A stretch of DNA of 32,882 nt from Thermoleophilia bacterium (GTDB lineage Bacteria > Actinomycetota > Thermoleophilia > UBA2241). A program made the position numbers and the translations under genes. Location: NCBI GenBank assembly GCA_016933475.1, contig JAFGAW010000048.1, positions 1-32,882 on the forward strand. Direction: 5' to 3'. Below, one piece after another: positions 16,246 through 23,715 of this stretch (positions are counted from its first letter, which is position 1; every line of letters starts with the position of its first letter). Under the pieces are notes generated by a model that saw nothing but the letters and a program-made list of their open reading frames with translations, did no database searches and had not been told where the DNA came from.

Positions 16246-17688
16246 GTGGACCTGAGAGCCTTCATCCAGCTGCTCGAGCGCGAGGGCGAGCTGGCCCGCG
16301 TGCGCCCCGAGGTCGACCCGTATCTCGAGATGGCCGAGATCGCCGACCGCGCCAGCAAGGCGCATGGCCCGGCGCTCCTGTTCGAGAGGCCGAAGCGGTC
16401 GGCGGGCGCCGCCGGCCCGGCCGTGCCCGTGCTCATGAACCAGTTCGGCTCCTCTCGCCGGTTGGAGCTCGCCCTCGGCGCTCCGCTGGACGAGCTCGCC
16501 GGGCGCATCGCCGGGCTGCTCGAGCTCCAGGTGCCGAGCGGGCTCGTCGGCAAGGTCAAGGCGCTGGGCCAGCTCAAGGAGTTGGCCTCGTACGGTCCCA
16601 GGCTCGTCAAGAAGGCCGCCTTCCGCGAGGTCGTCGTCGAGCCGCCCGACCTCGGTCGGCTGCCGGTGCTCACGACCTGGCCCGGCGACGGCGGCCCGTT
16701 CGTCACCCTGCCGATCGTCGTGACCAAGGACCGACAGGGGCGCCAGAACGCGGGCATGTACCGCCTCCAGGTCTACGACGACCAGACCACCGGGATGCAC
16801 TGGCACATCCACCACGACGGCGCCGCCAACTTCCGCGAGGCCGACGGCCGCCTCGAGGTCGCCGTCGCCCTCGGCACGGACCCGGCCGTCACCTACGCCG
16901 CCACGGCGCCGCTGCCCCCCGGCATCAGCGAGTTCATGTTCGCCGGGTTCCTGCGCGGCGCCCCCGTCGAGCTCGCGCCCTGCGCCACCGTCGGCCTCGC
17001 CGTGCCCGCCGAGGCCGAGATCGTCCTCGAGGGCTATGTCGACAGGGACGAGCGCCGCCGCGAGGGACCGTTCGGCGACCATACCGGCTACTACTCGCTG
17101 GCCGACGACTATCCCGTCTTCCACGTCACGGCCATGAGCCACCGGCGTGACCCCGTGTACCCGGCGACCATCGTGGGCCGCCCCCCTATGGAGGACGCCT
17201 ATCTCGGCAAGGCGACCGAGCGCCTCTTCCTGCCGCTCCTGCGGCTCGTCCAGCCCGACATCGTCGACATGGACCTGCCCATCGAGGGCGTCTTCCACGA
17301 CTGCGCCATCATCAGCGTCCGCAAGTCGTACCCCGGTCAAGCGCGCAAGATCATGAACGCGGTCTGGGGGATGGGGCAGATGATGTTCACCAAGTTCGTC
17401 GTCGTCGTCGACGAGCACGTCGACGTGCACGACTACAGCGAGGTGACGTGGCGCGTCTTCAACAATGTCGACCCGCGCCGCGACTGCCTCGTCGTCGACG
17501 GCCCCCTCGACGTGCTCGACCACTCGAGCCCGCTGCCGCGCTACGGCGCCAAGATGGGTATCGACGCGACGAAGACGTGGCCCGAGGAAGGACACCCCCG
17601 CGAGTGGCCCGAAGAGCTCGCCATGGACCCGGCCGTCAGGGCGCGCGTGGACGCACGCTGGCGGGAGCTCGGTCTCCCCTTCGGATGA
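16246..17688 (+). CDS. ubiD: UbiD family decarboxylase (menaquinone biosynthesis, MqnL-like)
   Basis: A 480-residue prenylated-FMN-dependent decarboxylase. In the futalosine pathway the UbiD-type enzyme is thought to remove the carboxyl group of the prenylated dihydroxynaphthoate (MqnL in Streptomyces). Hallmarks: N-terminal MDLRAFIQLLEREGELARV, central MHWHIHHDGAANF, the catalytic Glu/Asp motif EGPFGDHTGYYS (Glu about residue 273), and the C-terminal GAKMGIDATKTWP segment seen in UbiD proper. I chose GTG 16246 because GGAGG lies at 16236-16240 and the family normally begins here; a GTG at 16225 overlapping the previous stop (GTGA) is the longer option. It needs the UbiX at 23113 for its cofactor, and the MqnP gene follows one small gene downstream. 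Confidence 0.93.
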   Translation: MDLRAFIQLLEREGELARVRPEVDPYLEMAEIADRASKAHGPALLFERPKRSAGAAGPAVPVLMNQFGSSRRLELALGAPLDELAGRIAGLLELQVPSGLVGKVKALGQLKELASYGPRLVKKAAFREVVVEPPDLGRLPVLTTWPGDGGPFVTLPIVVTKDRQGRQNAGMYRLQVYDDQTTGMHWHIHHDGAANFREADGRLEVAVALGTDPAVTYAATAPLPPGISEFMFAGFLRGAPVELAPCATVGLAVPAEAEIVLEGYVDRDERRREGPFGDHTGYYSLADDYPVFHVTAMSHRRDPVYPATIVGRPPMEDAYLGKATERLFLPLLRLVQPDIVDMDLPIEGVFHDCAIISVRKSYPGQARKIMNAVWGMGQMMFTKFVVVVDEHVDVHDYSEVTWRVFNNVDPRRDCLVVDGPLDVLDHSSPLPRYGAKMGIDATKTWPEEGHPREWPEELAMDPAVRARVDARWRELGLPFG

Positions 17689-17744
17689 CGCTCGCCGCCG
17701 AGTCCACGTTGCCGGAGCGGGCACCGGTCTCTCGCGTCTCCGAC

Positions 17745-17775
17745 TTGACGGACCACCGGCGTCGGGTCCTACACT
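17745..17775 (+). promoter_or_regulatory. Candidate promoter for the small membrane protein-mqnP unit
   Basis: TTGACG (17745-17750) and TACACT (17770-17775) with a 19-bp spacer, slightly long. Transcription would start about 28 nt before the ATG at 17810, leaving room for the GGAG ribosome site at 17797-17800. The 121-bp gap after ubiD thus looks like a real promoter region. Confidence 0.4.
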
Positions 17776-17809
17776 GTCACTGGTCAATCGCGACCCGGAG
17801 CCCACAGCC

Positions 17810-18190
17810 ATGACGGTGCGCCGCACGTTTTGGATATTGTCCATCGCCAACTGGCTGCTGGCCGTGGCCGTGTGGTCCGTCAGCGCCTACCTCGGCATCG
17901 CCCGTCCGACGAGCCTCTTCATCCCGACCACGCTGTTCGTGATCGGCATCTTCGCCGTGCTCGCCGGCACGCTCTGCTGGGTGGTGGCCCGGTTCGGGCG
18001 GCCGCCGGAGCCGGCCGCGACCGCGGAGGCGTCGCCCGAGGCCTCAGCCGTCGAGTCGGCACAGGTGGCGGCGACGGCGGCCGCGGCGGCGCAGGCCAAG
18101 GCGGCAGCTGCCGGGGCGGTCGCAGCCGCCGAGGCGCGCGGCGAGCCGGGGCCCGTCGCCGAGCAGCCCCTGCCGGCCGAAGCCGGATGA
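17810..18190 (+). CDS. Small membrane protein with Ala-rich tail, unknown function
   Basis: A 126-residue protein with two predicted membrane helices (about residues 8-28 and 36-60: WLLAVAVWSVSAYLGIA and FVIGIFAVLAGTLCWVVA) followed by a cytoplasmic tail of about 60 residues that is extremely rich in Ala, Glu and Pro and is probably disordered or a helical linker. No family recognised. The ATG at 17810 has GGAG at 17797-17800. Its stop overlaps the mqnP start (ATGA), and ubiD precedes it, so it may be an accessory of the membrane-bound menaquinone steps. That role is inferred from position only. Confidence 0.65.
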   Translation: MTVRRTFWILSIANWLLAVAVWSVSAYLGIARPTSLFIPTTLFVIGIFAVLAGTLCWVVARFGRPPEPAATAEASPEASAVESAQVAATAAAAAQAKAAAAGAVAAAEARGEPGPVAEQPLPAEAG

Positions 18191-19065
18191 CGGACCCCCA
18201 GGGGGCGACTGCCGGCCGTTCCCGGCCGGCTCTCTTCGCCCGCCTGATCAAGGTCGAGCACAGCGTCTACGCCCTGCCGTTCGCCTACGCGGGCGCGTTC
18301 ATGGCCGCCGGCGGACTGCCGTCGTGGAGCGACCTGGTCTGGATCACCGTGGCCATGGTCGGTGCGCGCAGCGCGGCGATGGCGCTGAACCGCCTCATCG
18401 ACGCCGAGCTCGACGCACGCAACCCGCGCACGGCCACACGCGAGCTGCCGTCGGGGCTCCTGCGCCGCGGCGAGGTCGTGGTGTTCACCGCCGCCTCCCT
18501 GGGCTTGCTCGTGCTCGCCGCCTTCAACCTCTCCGAGCCCTGTCGTTACCTCTGGCCTCTCCCGGTCGCGGCGTTCATCGCCTACCCGTACACGAAGCGC
18601 TTCACCTGGGCGTGTCACTACGCTCTTGGGCTCACCCTCGGCTTGGCCCCCGCGGCCGCTTGGGTGGCCGTCACGGGCACCGCCGCCTGGCCGGCGGTGC
18701 TCCTCTTCTTTGCAGTGGGGGCGTGGGTCGGCGGATTCGACGCGATCTACGGCATCTTCGACCTCGAGACCGACCGCCGCGAGGGTCTGCACTCGCTGGC
18801 GGCCGCGTTCGGCCCCGCCGGGGCGCTCGGCGCGGCCGTCGTCTCCCACATCGTGGCGGTGGCCCTGCTCGTGGCCGCCGGAGCCCTGGTCGAGCTGGGC
18901 CCCGTCTACTACGCGGGTCTCGTCCCCGTCGCGGCGCTGCTCGCCTGGTCGCACCTCGACATCGCTCGGCGAGGCTTGCCCGAGGTCGGCATGGGCTTCA
19001 TGACCACCAACGGGGCGGTCGGATTGGTCTATGGACTCGTCGCCGTCGTCGCTACGCTCGTCTAG
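18187..19065 (+). CDS. mqnP: UbiA family prenyltransferase, menaquinone biosynthesis (MqnP)
   Basis: A 292-residue integral membrane prenyltransferase with about 8-9 helices. It transfers a polyprenyl chain onto the naphthoate head group (1,4-dihydroxy-6-naphthoate in the futalosine pathway). The two Asp-rich, magnesium-diphosphate motifs are present: N68-R-L-I-D72-A-E-L-D76 followed by ARNPRTATRELPSG, and FDAIYGIFDLETDRREG (Asp185, Asp192, Asp196). The opening LIKVEHSVYALPFAYAGAF is typical of the UbiA/MqnP group. ATG 18187 overlaps the previous stop. The UbiD-UbiA-UbiX set in this locus parallels mqnL-mqnP-mqnM of Streptomyces, supporting MqnP rather than ubiquinone UbiA. Confidence 0.92.
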   Translation: MTDPQGATAGRSRPALFARLIKVEHSVYALPFAYAGAFMAAGGLPSWSDLVWITVAMVGARSAAMALNRLIDAELDARNPRTATRELPSGLLRRGEVVVFTAASLGLLVLAAFNLSEPCRYLWPLPVAAFIAYPYTKRFTWACHYALGLTLGLAPAAAWVAVTGTAAWPAVLLFFAVGAWVGGFDAIYGIFDLETDRREGLHSLAAAFGPAGALGAAVVSHIVAVALLVAAGALVELGPVYYAGLVPVAALLAWSHLDIARRGLPEVGMGFMTTNGAVGLVYGLVAVVATLV

Positions 19066-19157
19066 GCTCTCATCTTCACGGCAACCCAGGTCGTCGCCAC
19101 CACACCGGGCCAAGCCGTCGCGACCGCATTGATCCAGGCCGTCGGCCGGGCGGGCAA

Positions 19158-19172
19158 CGGTTTCTGAAACCG
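19158..19172. promoter_or_regulatory. Palindrome CGGTTTC-T-GAAACCG upstream of the cytochrome genes
   Basis: A perfect 7-bp inverted repeat around a single central T in the 352-bp gap between mqnP and the first cytochrome gene. A one-base loop cannot form an RNA hairpin well, so a protein-binding site is more likely. A 10-bp direct repeat TCTTCACGGC (19073-19082 and 19178-19187) flanks it. Confidence 0.35.
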
Positions 19173-19240
19173 CCTCGTCTTCACGGCCCGTCTGCCTGCA
19201 GGACACGTGGCGACTGCGCCGCCGACGAACCCCGGGTGTA

Positions 19241-19270
19241 TTGACTTGGAGCGCACACTATTGCCACAAT
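19241..19270 (+). promoter_or_regulatory. Candidate upstream promoter for the cytochrome operon
   Basis: TTGACT (19241-19246) and CACAAT (19265-19270) with an 18-bp spacer, in the AT-richest part of the 19066-19417 gap and 83 bp downstream of the palindrome at 19158-19172. Pattern match only. Confidence 0.4.
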
Positions 19271-19364
19271 GGTCCGTGCGCGACGGCTCGGGAGGCCGTC
19301 GACGGGCCGATGGGGATCCTCACGGGCGAGGGGGTGATCGCAGCTTCGACGACCTGACGGTCGG

Positions 19365-19394
19365 TGGACGCGTGCCGTCACTTTCACCTAGCAT
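19365..19394 (+). promoter_or_regulatory. Candidate proximal promoter for the cytochrome operon
   Basis: TGGACG (19365-19370) and TAGCAT (19389-19394), 18-bp spacer. Transcription would start near 19401, just ahead of the first cytochrome start codon. A second, independent candidate to the one at 19241. Confidence 0.35.
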
Positions 19395-19417
19395 TCCCAT
19401 CCGTACCCTGAGGGGCG

Positions 19418-20656
19418 ATGCGGGCGCGGGAGCCGCAGGGGGTAAGCACCTTGAGCGCATGCACGACCTCCGCCAGCGGGGTCGCATCGGCGTTGCCGAT
19501 GTCACCGCCGGCTCTGCCGTGCCCACGCCTGCGCTCGCCCCGTCTTCTCTCCCTCGCCGTCGCCCTTGCTCTCGCCGTGATCGTCCTCACGCTGGTCCCG
19601 GCCGCGGCGGAGGCCCGTGAGGCCTGGGTCCACGGCACGGTCGTCGGCTGTCAGTGTCACTTCATCGCGATGGACGACGTCGCCTGTACGACCTCCTGTC
19701 ACACGGGCTTCAAATCCGTACCCGGCCAGAAGTGCTGGAGCTGCCACGCCCCCGGCAGCGACACGAGTACGCTCTCGTCGAGCGACGAGGCGTGCGCCCA
19801 AGAGTGCCACCTCTACGAGCGCACGATCGACTCTTACGGCTACCTGACGTCATATCAGCATGCCGACGTGCCGCACTTCGGCGCGGAGCCCGAGTACGGC
19901 GGCTGCCTCGAGTGTCATGCCACCGGCGGTCCCACGGGCACATCCTTCGAGAGCGCCCATCACAGCGGCCTGACGCTCGAGGCGCCCGCCTGCGCCCGCT
20001 GTCACGACGGCGTTCTCGCCTCGAAGCAGGGCGACCACGGCCCGCACGAGTGCCTCGAGTGTCACACGGCGATGGACCGGCCGGCGGTGCCGGCGAGCTG
20101 CGTGCCGTGCCACCTCGATACGCCGCTGCCCGCGACCGGCGAGAGTTGCGTCGCGTGCCACGCCGAGCACATCCACACCGGGGACGTCGGCACCTGCCGT
20201 GCCTGCCATCGCCCCTACAGGCGGCACGCCGACGCAGCCGTCGACTGCAGGCGGTGCCACCGCGGCATGGTCCTCTACCACCACGGCTACGAGGTGAGTG
20301 CCGCCAGAGCCTGCCGTGAATGCCACCCCCGGGGCCACGACGGCACCCGGGTCGCCGGGTATCGCTGCAAGTCCTGCCACACCGGCAAGACGCCGCTCGC
20401 CGACCCTTCCGCGCAGCACTCCCGTGACGTCACCAAGCTCTATCGCTGCAGGACCTGCCATCTGAAGACGGTGCACGCCCGGGCGACTCACCCGCGCTAC
20501 ACCTGTCGCACCTGCCACAGGAGCGGGATGCACGCGCTGCAGAAGCTGCCGACCAACGCCACCTGCGTGCGCTGTCACGCGAGTGCCGCCTTCCACACGG
20601 GACCGTTCAAGTGCGTGGTGTGCCACCGTCGCGCCGTTCACGACCGGACCCCATGA
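19418..20656 (+). CDS. Secreted multiheme cytochrome c with 14 CXXCH motifs
   Basis: A 412-residue exported protein. A long N-terminal region leads to a hydrophobic signal segment (about residues 43-66: LLSLAVALALAVIVLTLV, then AAAEA). The exported part contains 14 CXXCH heme c motifs (CWSCH, CLECH, CARCH, CLECH, CVPCH, CVACH, CRACH, CRRCH, CRECH, CKSCH, CRTCH, CRTCH, CVRCH, CVVCH), plus two CX3CH motifs (CTTSCH, CAQECH) and one CQCH that could be unusual heme sites or lost ones. There is no membrane anchor after cleavage, so it is probably a periplasmic or wall-located electron carrier. Start uncertain: ATG 19418 has a GAGGGG only 2 bp away, whereas TTG 19451 has AGGGGG at ideal spacing and ATG 19499 gives a more normal signal peptide. 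The membrane cytochrome gene follows within 20 bp. Confidence 0.87.
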   Translation: MRAREPQGVSTLSACTTSASGVASALPMSPPALPCPRLRSPRLLSLAVALALAVIVLTLVPAAAEAREAWVHGTVVGCQCHFIAMDDVACTTSCHTGFKSVPGQKCWSCHAPGSDTSTLSSSDEACAQECHLYERTIDSYGYLTSYQHADVPHFGAEPEYGGCLECHATGGPTGTSFESAHHSGLTLEAPACARCHDGVLASKQGDHGPHECLECHTAMDRPAVPASCVPCHLDTPLPATGESCVACHAEHIHTGDVGTCRACHRPYRRHADAAVDCRRCHRGMVLYHHGYEVSAARACRECHPRGHDGTRVAGYRCKSCHTGKTPLADPSAQHSRDVTKLYRCRTCHLKTVHARATHPRYTCRTCHRSGMHALQKLPTNATCVRCHASAAFHTGPFKCVVCHRRAVHDRTP

Positions 20657-20675
20657 GCAGGGGCATGGTGCGGGC

Positions 20676-21740
20676 GTGAACTTCCGTCTCACCGTCCGCG
20701 GCCTGACCATCGCCATCGTGGTCATCAGTGTGGCCACGATCGGCATCGGCGCGGCTCTCGCCGGCACCTCGACGAGCGCCTTCTGCGGGCTGTGCAAGAG
20801 TCACGAGCCCTACATCGACGGAGTACGGGCGTCGGGGCACGTCTCGGTCAACTGCGAGCAGTGCCACTCCAAACCGGGCCCCTTCCTCTTCCTCACCGCC
20901 AAGATGGAGGCGCTGGAACAGCCGGTCAAGCAGGTGAGCGGCTACGAGGAGCCGATGCTCGGCACCGTGATGAACCAGTCCTGTCGCCGCTGCCACACCA
21001 ACGACGTCCTCTTCGACATGATCTCGACCAGTGGCATCAACGTGCAGCACCGCCACCTCATCGAGGCCGGCTTCCTCTGCAACCGCTGCCACTCTGCCGT
21101 CGGCCACGGCGACGCGGTGCCCGAGGGCTCGCGGCACGAGCCCACGATGTTCCAGTGCCTGATCTGCCACAACAACCGCTACACCTCGAGCGAGGGCCAG
21201 GTGGCGCTCGCCGACTGCGAGTTGTGCCACACCAAGAAGGACTACGCGGAGACTCCTTCCACGCACGAGACGGCGGCGTGGGAGAAGCAGCACGGCTCGC
21301 TCGGCATCCTCTCGACCTGCGGCGCCTGTCACCACGACAAGAGGATGGCCACGCTCGAGCTGGCCGAAACGGGGGCGCCGGACTGCCGCAGTTGCCACGA
21401 CGGCCTGCTGATGCCGCATCCCAGGTCGTGGCTGCGCCTGCACGGGGAGCGCGAGGCGGCACTCGGCGAGAAGGCGTGCACGACCTGCCATACCTCCGAG
21501 GACTACTGCGAGACGTGTCACCAGTTGGCCATGCCGCACCCCACGGGGTTTGTCGCCTCGCACGCCAAGGCGGCCGAGCGGATCGGCACCGGCTGCATGA
21601 ACTGCCACCGCGCCGACAACTGTCAGGCCTGTCACGGCCAGCACCGTGACGGTGCGCCTCAGGGACACCAGCTCTTCGAGGGTGTCGAGTACGTGCCGCC
21701 CGCCGAGCCCCGCGCCGAGCCGGGCACGACCCTCCGCTGA
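20676..21740 (+). CDS. NapC/NrfH-like membrane-anchored multiheme cytochrome c (11 CXXCH, 1 CXXCK)
   Basis: A 354-residue protein with one N-terminal membrane anchor (about residues 8-30: LTIAIVVISVATIGIGAALAG) and an external multiheme domain. The first motif is CGLCK (FCGLCKSHEPYIDGV), followed by NCEQCHSKPG in the NapC/NrfH arrangement, then nine more CXXCH plus the final CQACH: 11 CXXCH in all, longer than tetraheme NapC/NrfH. NapC/NrfH/CymA-type modules take electrons from menaquinol, so this is a candidate quinol dehydrogenase feeding the neighbouring cytochromes. C-terminal motif pairs are followed by MPHP, as in the next gene. GTG 20676 gives a normal anchor sequence, though its ribosome site is weak; the frame is open upstream inside the previous gene. 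The stop overlaps the next ATG (TGATG). Confidence 0.87.
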   Translation: MNFRLTVRGLTIAIVVISVATIGIGAALAGTSTSAFCGLCKSHEPYIDGVRASGHVSVNCEQCHSKPGPFLFLTAKMEALEQPVKQVSGYEEPMLGTVMNQSCRRCHTNDVLFDMISTSGINVQHRHLIEAGFLCNRCHSAVGHGDAVPEGSRHEPTMFQCLICHNNRYTSSEGQVALADCELCHTKKDYAETPSTHETAAWEKQHGSLGILSTCGACHHDKRMATLELAETGAPDCRSCHDGLLMPHPRSWLRLHGEREAALGEKACTTCHTSEDYCETCHQLAMPHPTGFVASHAKAAERIGTGCMNCHRADNCQACHGQHRDGAPQGHQLFEGVEYVPPAEPRAEPGTTLR

Positions 21741-22954
21741 TGCCGAGGGACCCCGACAAGCAGCCGAAGAGCCGCGTCCTCCTCGAGGTGCGCATCCCAC
21801 GCCTGTGGCTGGGGGGCCTGGCGGCGGCCCTCGTCCTGGTGCTCGTCGGGGGGGTCGCCGGCTTCGCCTCGGTCAACCGCATCGAGACGTGCGAGGCGTG
21901 TCACGTGATCGCGCCCGAGGTGGCGACCTACAAGGAGACCACGCATTTCGCCTCCGGGGTCGGCTGCCAGGAGTGCCACACCAAGCCCGGCGTCTTCTCG
22001 TACTTCGTGCGCAACCTGCAGGGTCTCAGCAACGCCCTCGCCCACGCGACCGACACGTACGAGCGGCCGATCACCGCGTACGTCGGCGCCGACACGTGCA
22101 CCAAGTGTCACTCCAACGAGGAGATCGGTCAGGACCTCGTCGTCGGCAACATCCGCGTCAACCACAAGGGCCTGCGCGAGGCCGGCTACCAGTGCCTCAC
22201 CTGTCACGCCAACATCTCGCACCCGGGCACGCAGATGGAGGTGGCACGGCTCTCGCAGAACGTCATGTCCGTGTGCTCGCGCTGTCACGACGGCGTCACC
22301 CTGCCCGAGGACTGCGACGTCTGCCACCTCGGGGCCGTCCCCGGAGACCACGACCCGGTGACCATGACGGTCCAGATGAACGCGAAGGACTGCCAGGGCT
22401 GCCACGAGGACGAGACCACCTGCCGCCGCTGCCACAACGGTCTCGATATGCCGCACCCGTCGGCGTGGGAGAAGAAGGAGCACGGCAAGGTCGTCCTCGA
22501 CCGCAACGAGTCCGTCTGCGCTCGCTGCCACACCAAGGACGACCCCGACTACTGCATCGACTGCCACGGCCTCGATATGCCGCACCCGAACAGCTTCCGC
22601 AAGGCGCACGGCGACGAGGCCGAGAAGGACCCCGACCTTTGCGCGAAGTGCCACGGCAAGAACGGATGTACGACCTGTCACGGCATCGCCATGCCACACC
22701 CGAGCGGGTTCCTCGCCGGGCACACGAGCGCCGCGAACACTTCGCCGGGAGTCTGCTCGCGTTGTCACAGCGCCGCCTACTGCAACGACTGTCACGGCGT
22801 CGCCCTCCCGCACAGCTCGTCGTTCATCGCCGGCCACGCGACGGCCGTGTACTCAGGCGGCGGGCTCTGCGTGAAGTGCCACGGCAACAGCGGAAGCGGC
22901 ATCGCGGGCTGCTACGGCGGCGAGTGCCACGTGGCCGGCGACGACTTCGACTGA
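21740..22954 (+). CDS. Membrane-anchored multiheme cytochrome c with 15 CXXCH motifs, NapC/NrfH-like start
   Basis: A 404-residue protein, N-terminal anchor at about residues 21-45 (LGGLAAALVLVLVGGVAGFA) and an external domain. It starts with a NapC/NrfH-like pair (CEACHVIAPEVATYKETTHF, then CQECHTKPG). There are 15 CXXCH motifs in total and a terminal CX4CH (CYGGECH). From about residue 210 the chain is built of tandem motif pairs of about 35-40 residues, each ending in a CXXCHG-like motif with DMPHP/AMPHP, which suggests internal duplication. Paralogous to the gene at 20676. Menaquinol oxidation or onward transfer along a heme wire to an external acceptor is likely; the terminal acceptor is unknown. 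The start overlaps the previous stop by one base (TGATG). Confidence 0.9.
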   Translation: MPRDPDKQPKSRVLLEVRIPRLWLGGLAAALVLVLVGGVAGFASVNRIETCEACHVIAPEVATYKETTHFASGVGCQECHTKPGVFSYFVRNLQGLSNALAHATDTYERPITAYVGADTCTKCHSNEEIGQDLVVGNIRVNHKGLREAGYQCLTCHANISHPGTQMEVARLSQNVMSVCSRCHDGVTLPEDCDVCHLGAVPGDHDPVTMTVQMNAKDCQGCHEDETTCRRCHNGLDMPHPSAWEKKEHGKVVLDRNESVCARCHTKDDPDYCIDCHGLDMPHPNSFRKAHGDEAEKDPDLCAKCHGKNGCTTCHGIAMPHPSGFLAGHTSAANTSPGVCSRCHSAAYCNDCHGVALPHSSSFIAGHATAVYSGGGLCVKCHGNSGSGIAGCYGGECHVAGDDFD

Positions 22955-22986
22955 CGGGGCGGTCCGGCGCCGGCGACGACTTCGAC
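22934..22986. repeat. 18-bp direct repeat at the 3' end of the third cytochrome gene
   Basis: GCCGGCGACGACTTCGAC occurs at 22934-22951 and again at 22969-22986, offset 35 bp. The first copy encodes the C-terminal AGDDFD, directly before the stop; the second lies in the spacer. Looks like a short local duplication. Confidence 0.7.
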
Positions 22987-23000
22987 CGAGCCGGCGCCGG
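22964..23000 (+). terminator. GC-rich stem-loop after the cytochrome genes
   Basis: The 10-bp sequence CCGGCGCCGG occurs at 22964-22973 and 22991-23000. It is its own reverse complement, so the two copies can pair around a 17-nt loop. There is no T-tract. It may end or protect the cytochrome transcript before the ubiX promoter. Confidence 0.35.
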
Positions 23001-23074
23001 GGTGGCGGTCGCCATCGTGGCGGCGGCGGGTCCGCCCACGTCACCATCACCGGGCATCGCCGTGGCGCTGCCGA

Positions 23075-23103
23075 TTGACCCCCCCGGCCCCGAGCGGCAT
23101 CAT
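23075..23103 (+). promoter_or_regulatory. Candidate promoter for ubiX giving a leaderless message
   Basis: TTGACC (23075-23080) and CATCAT (23098-23103) are separated by 17 bp. The expected start site, 6-9 bp after the -10 box, falls at 23110-23113, which is the ubiX ATG. No ribosome site precedes that ATG, consistent with leaderless translation, which is common in actinobacteria. Confidence 0.45.
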
Positions 23104-23112
23104 TCGCAGTCT

Positions 23113-23715
23113 ATGGAACGCACCCTCCACCACGTCTTCCTCGGCGTCACCGGCGCGAGCGGCGCCGCCTACGCCTTGCGTCTGGCTCAGGCGCTGACCG
23201 GCGACGGCCTGCGCCTCTCGCTCTCGCTGACCGACGCCGGTGTCCTCGTCGTCGCCCACGAGCTCGAGCTGGCGAGGGGTAGCCGCGGCGAGGTGACCCG
23301 CCGTTTCGTCGAGCTCATCGGCGCCGACGTCGCCGTGCACGAGCCCGGCGACCTGGCGGCGCCGCCGTCGAGCGGCAGCAGCGGGCCCGACGCCGTCGTC
23401 GTCTGCCCGTGCTCGATGTCGAGCGCCGCCCACATCGCCCTCGGGACCTCGCGGCATCTCGTGCACCGCGCCGCCGATGTCGCCCTCAAGGAGCGCCGGC
23501 CGCTGGTCCTCGTGCCGCGGGAGACGCCGCTCTCCTCGATCCACCTCCGGCGTCTCCTCGAGGCGAGCGAGGCCGGCGCCGCGATCGTGCCTGCCATGCC
23601 TGCCTTCTATCACCGTCCCGCGACGCTGCAGGAGGCGGTCGACCACGTCGTCGGCAAGGTGCTCACGACCCTCGGCCTCGAGCAGGCGCTCTTCCCCCCT
23701 TGGGACGGCGGCTGA
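23113..23715 (+). CDS. ubiX: UbiX family flavin prenyltransferase (MqnM-like)
   Basis: A 200-residue cytoplasmic enzyme that attaches a dimethylallyl group to FMN to make the prenylated flavin needed by UbiD. All hallmarks are present: GVTGASGAAYA near the N-terminus, the VVCPCSMSSAAHIALG loop, PRETPLSSIH and MPAFYHRP. Its partner UbiD is 5.4 kb upstream, separated by mqnP and the cytochromes. The ATG at 23113 has no ribosome site, which fits a leaderless start; the frame stays open far upstream within the cytochrome genes, but that part is not UbiX-like. The menG gene starts on its stop codon (TGATG). Confidence 0.94.
   Translation: MERTLHHVFLGVTGASGAAYALRLAQALTGDGLRLSLSLTDAGVLVVAHELELARGSRGEVTRRFVELIGADVAVHEPGDLAAPPSSGSSGPDAVVVCPCSMSSAAHIALGTSRHLVHRAADVALKERRPLVLVPRETPLSSIHLRRLLEASEAGAAIVPAMPAFYHRPATLQEAVDHVVGKVLTTLGLEQALFPPWDGG

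Noticed and set aside
19251-19275. Second Rex site before the cytochrome genes
   Set aside because: CACAC and CACAA elements occur, but no TTGTG is present at the required 8-bp spacing.
19207-19620. Open frame across the gap before the first cytochrome
   Set aside because: No ribosome site or domain; overlaps the cytochrome gene in another frame and covers promoter-like sequence.
20100-22950. CRISPR-like or repeat array in the cytochrome region
   Set aside because: The periodicity comes from repeated CXXCH codons in coding sequence, not from identical spaced repeats.
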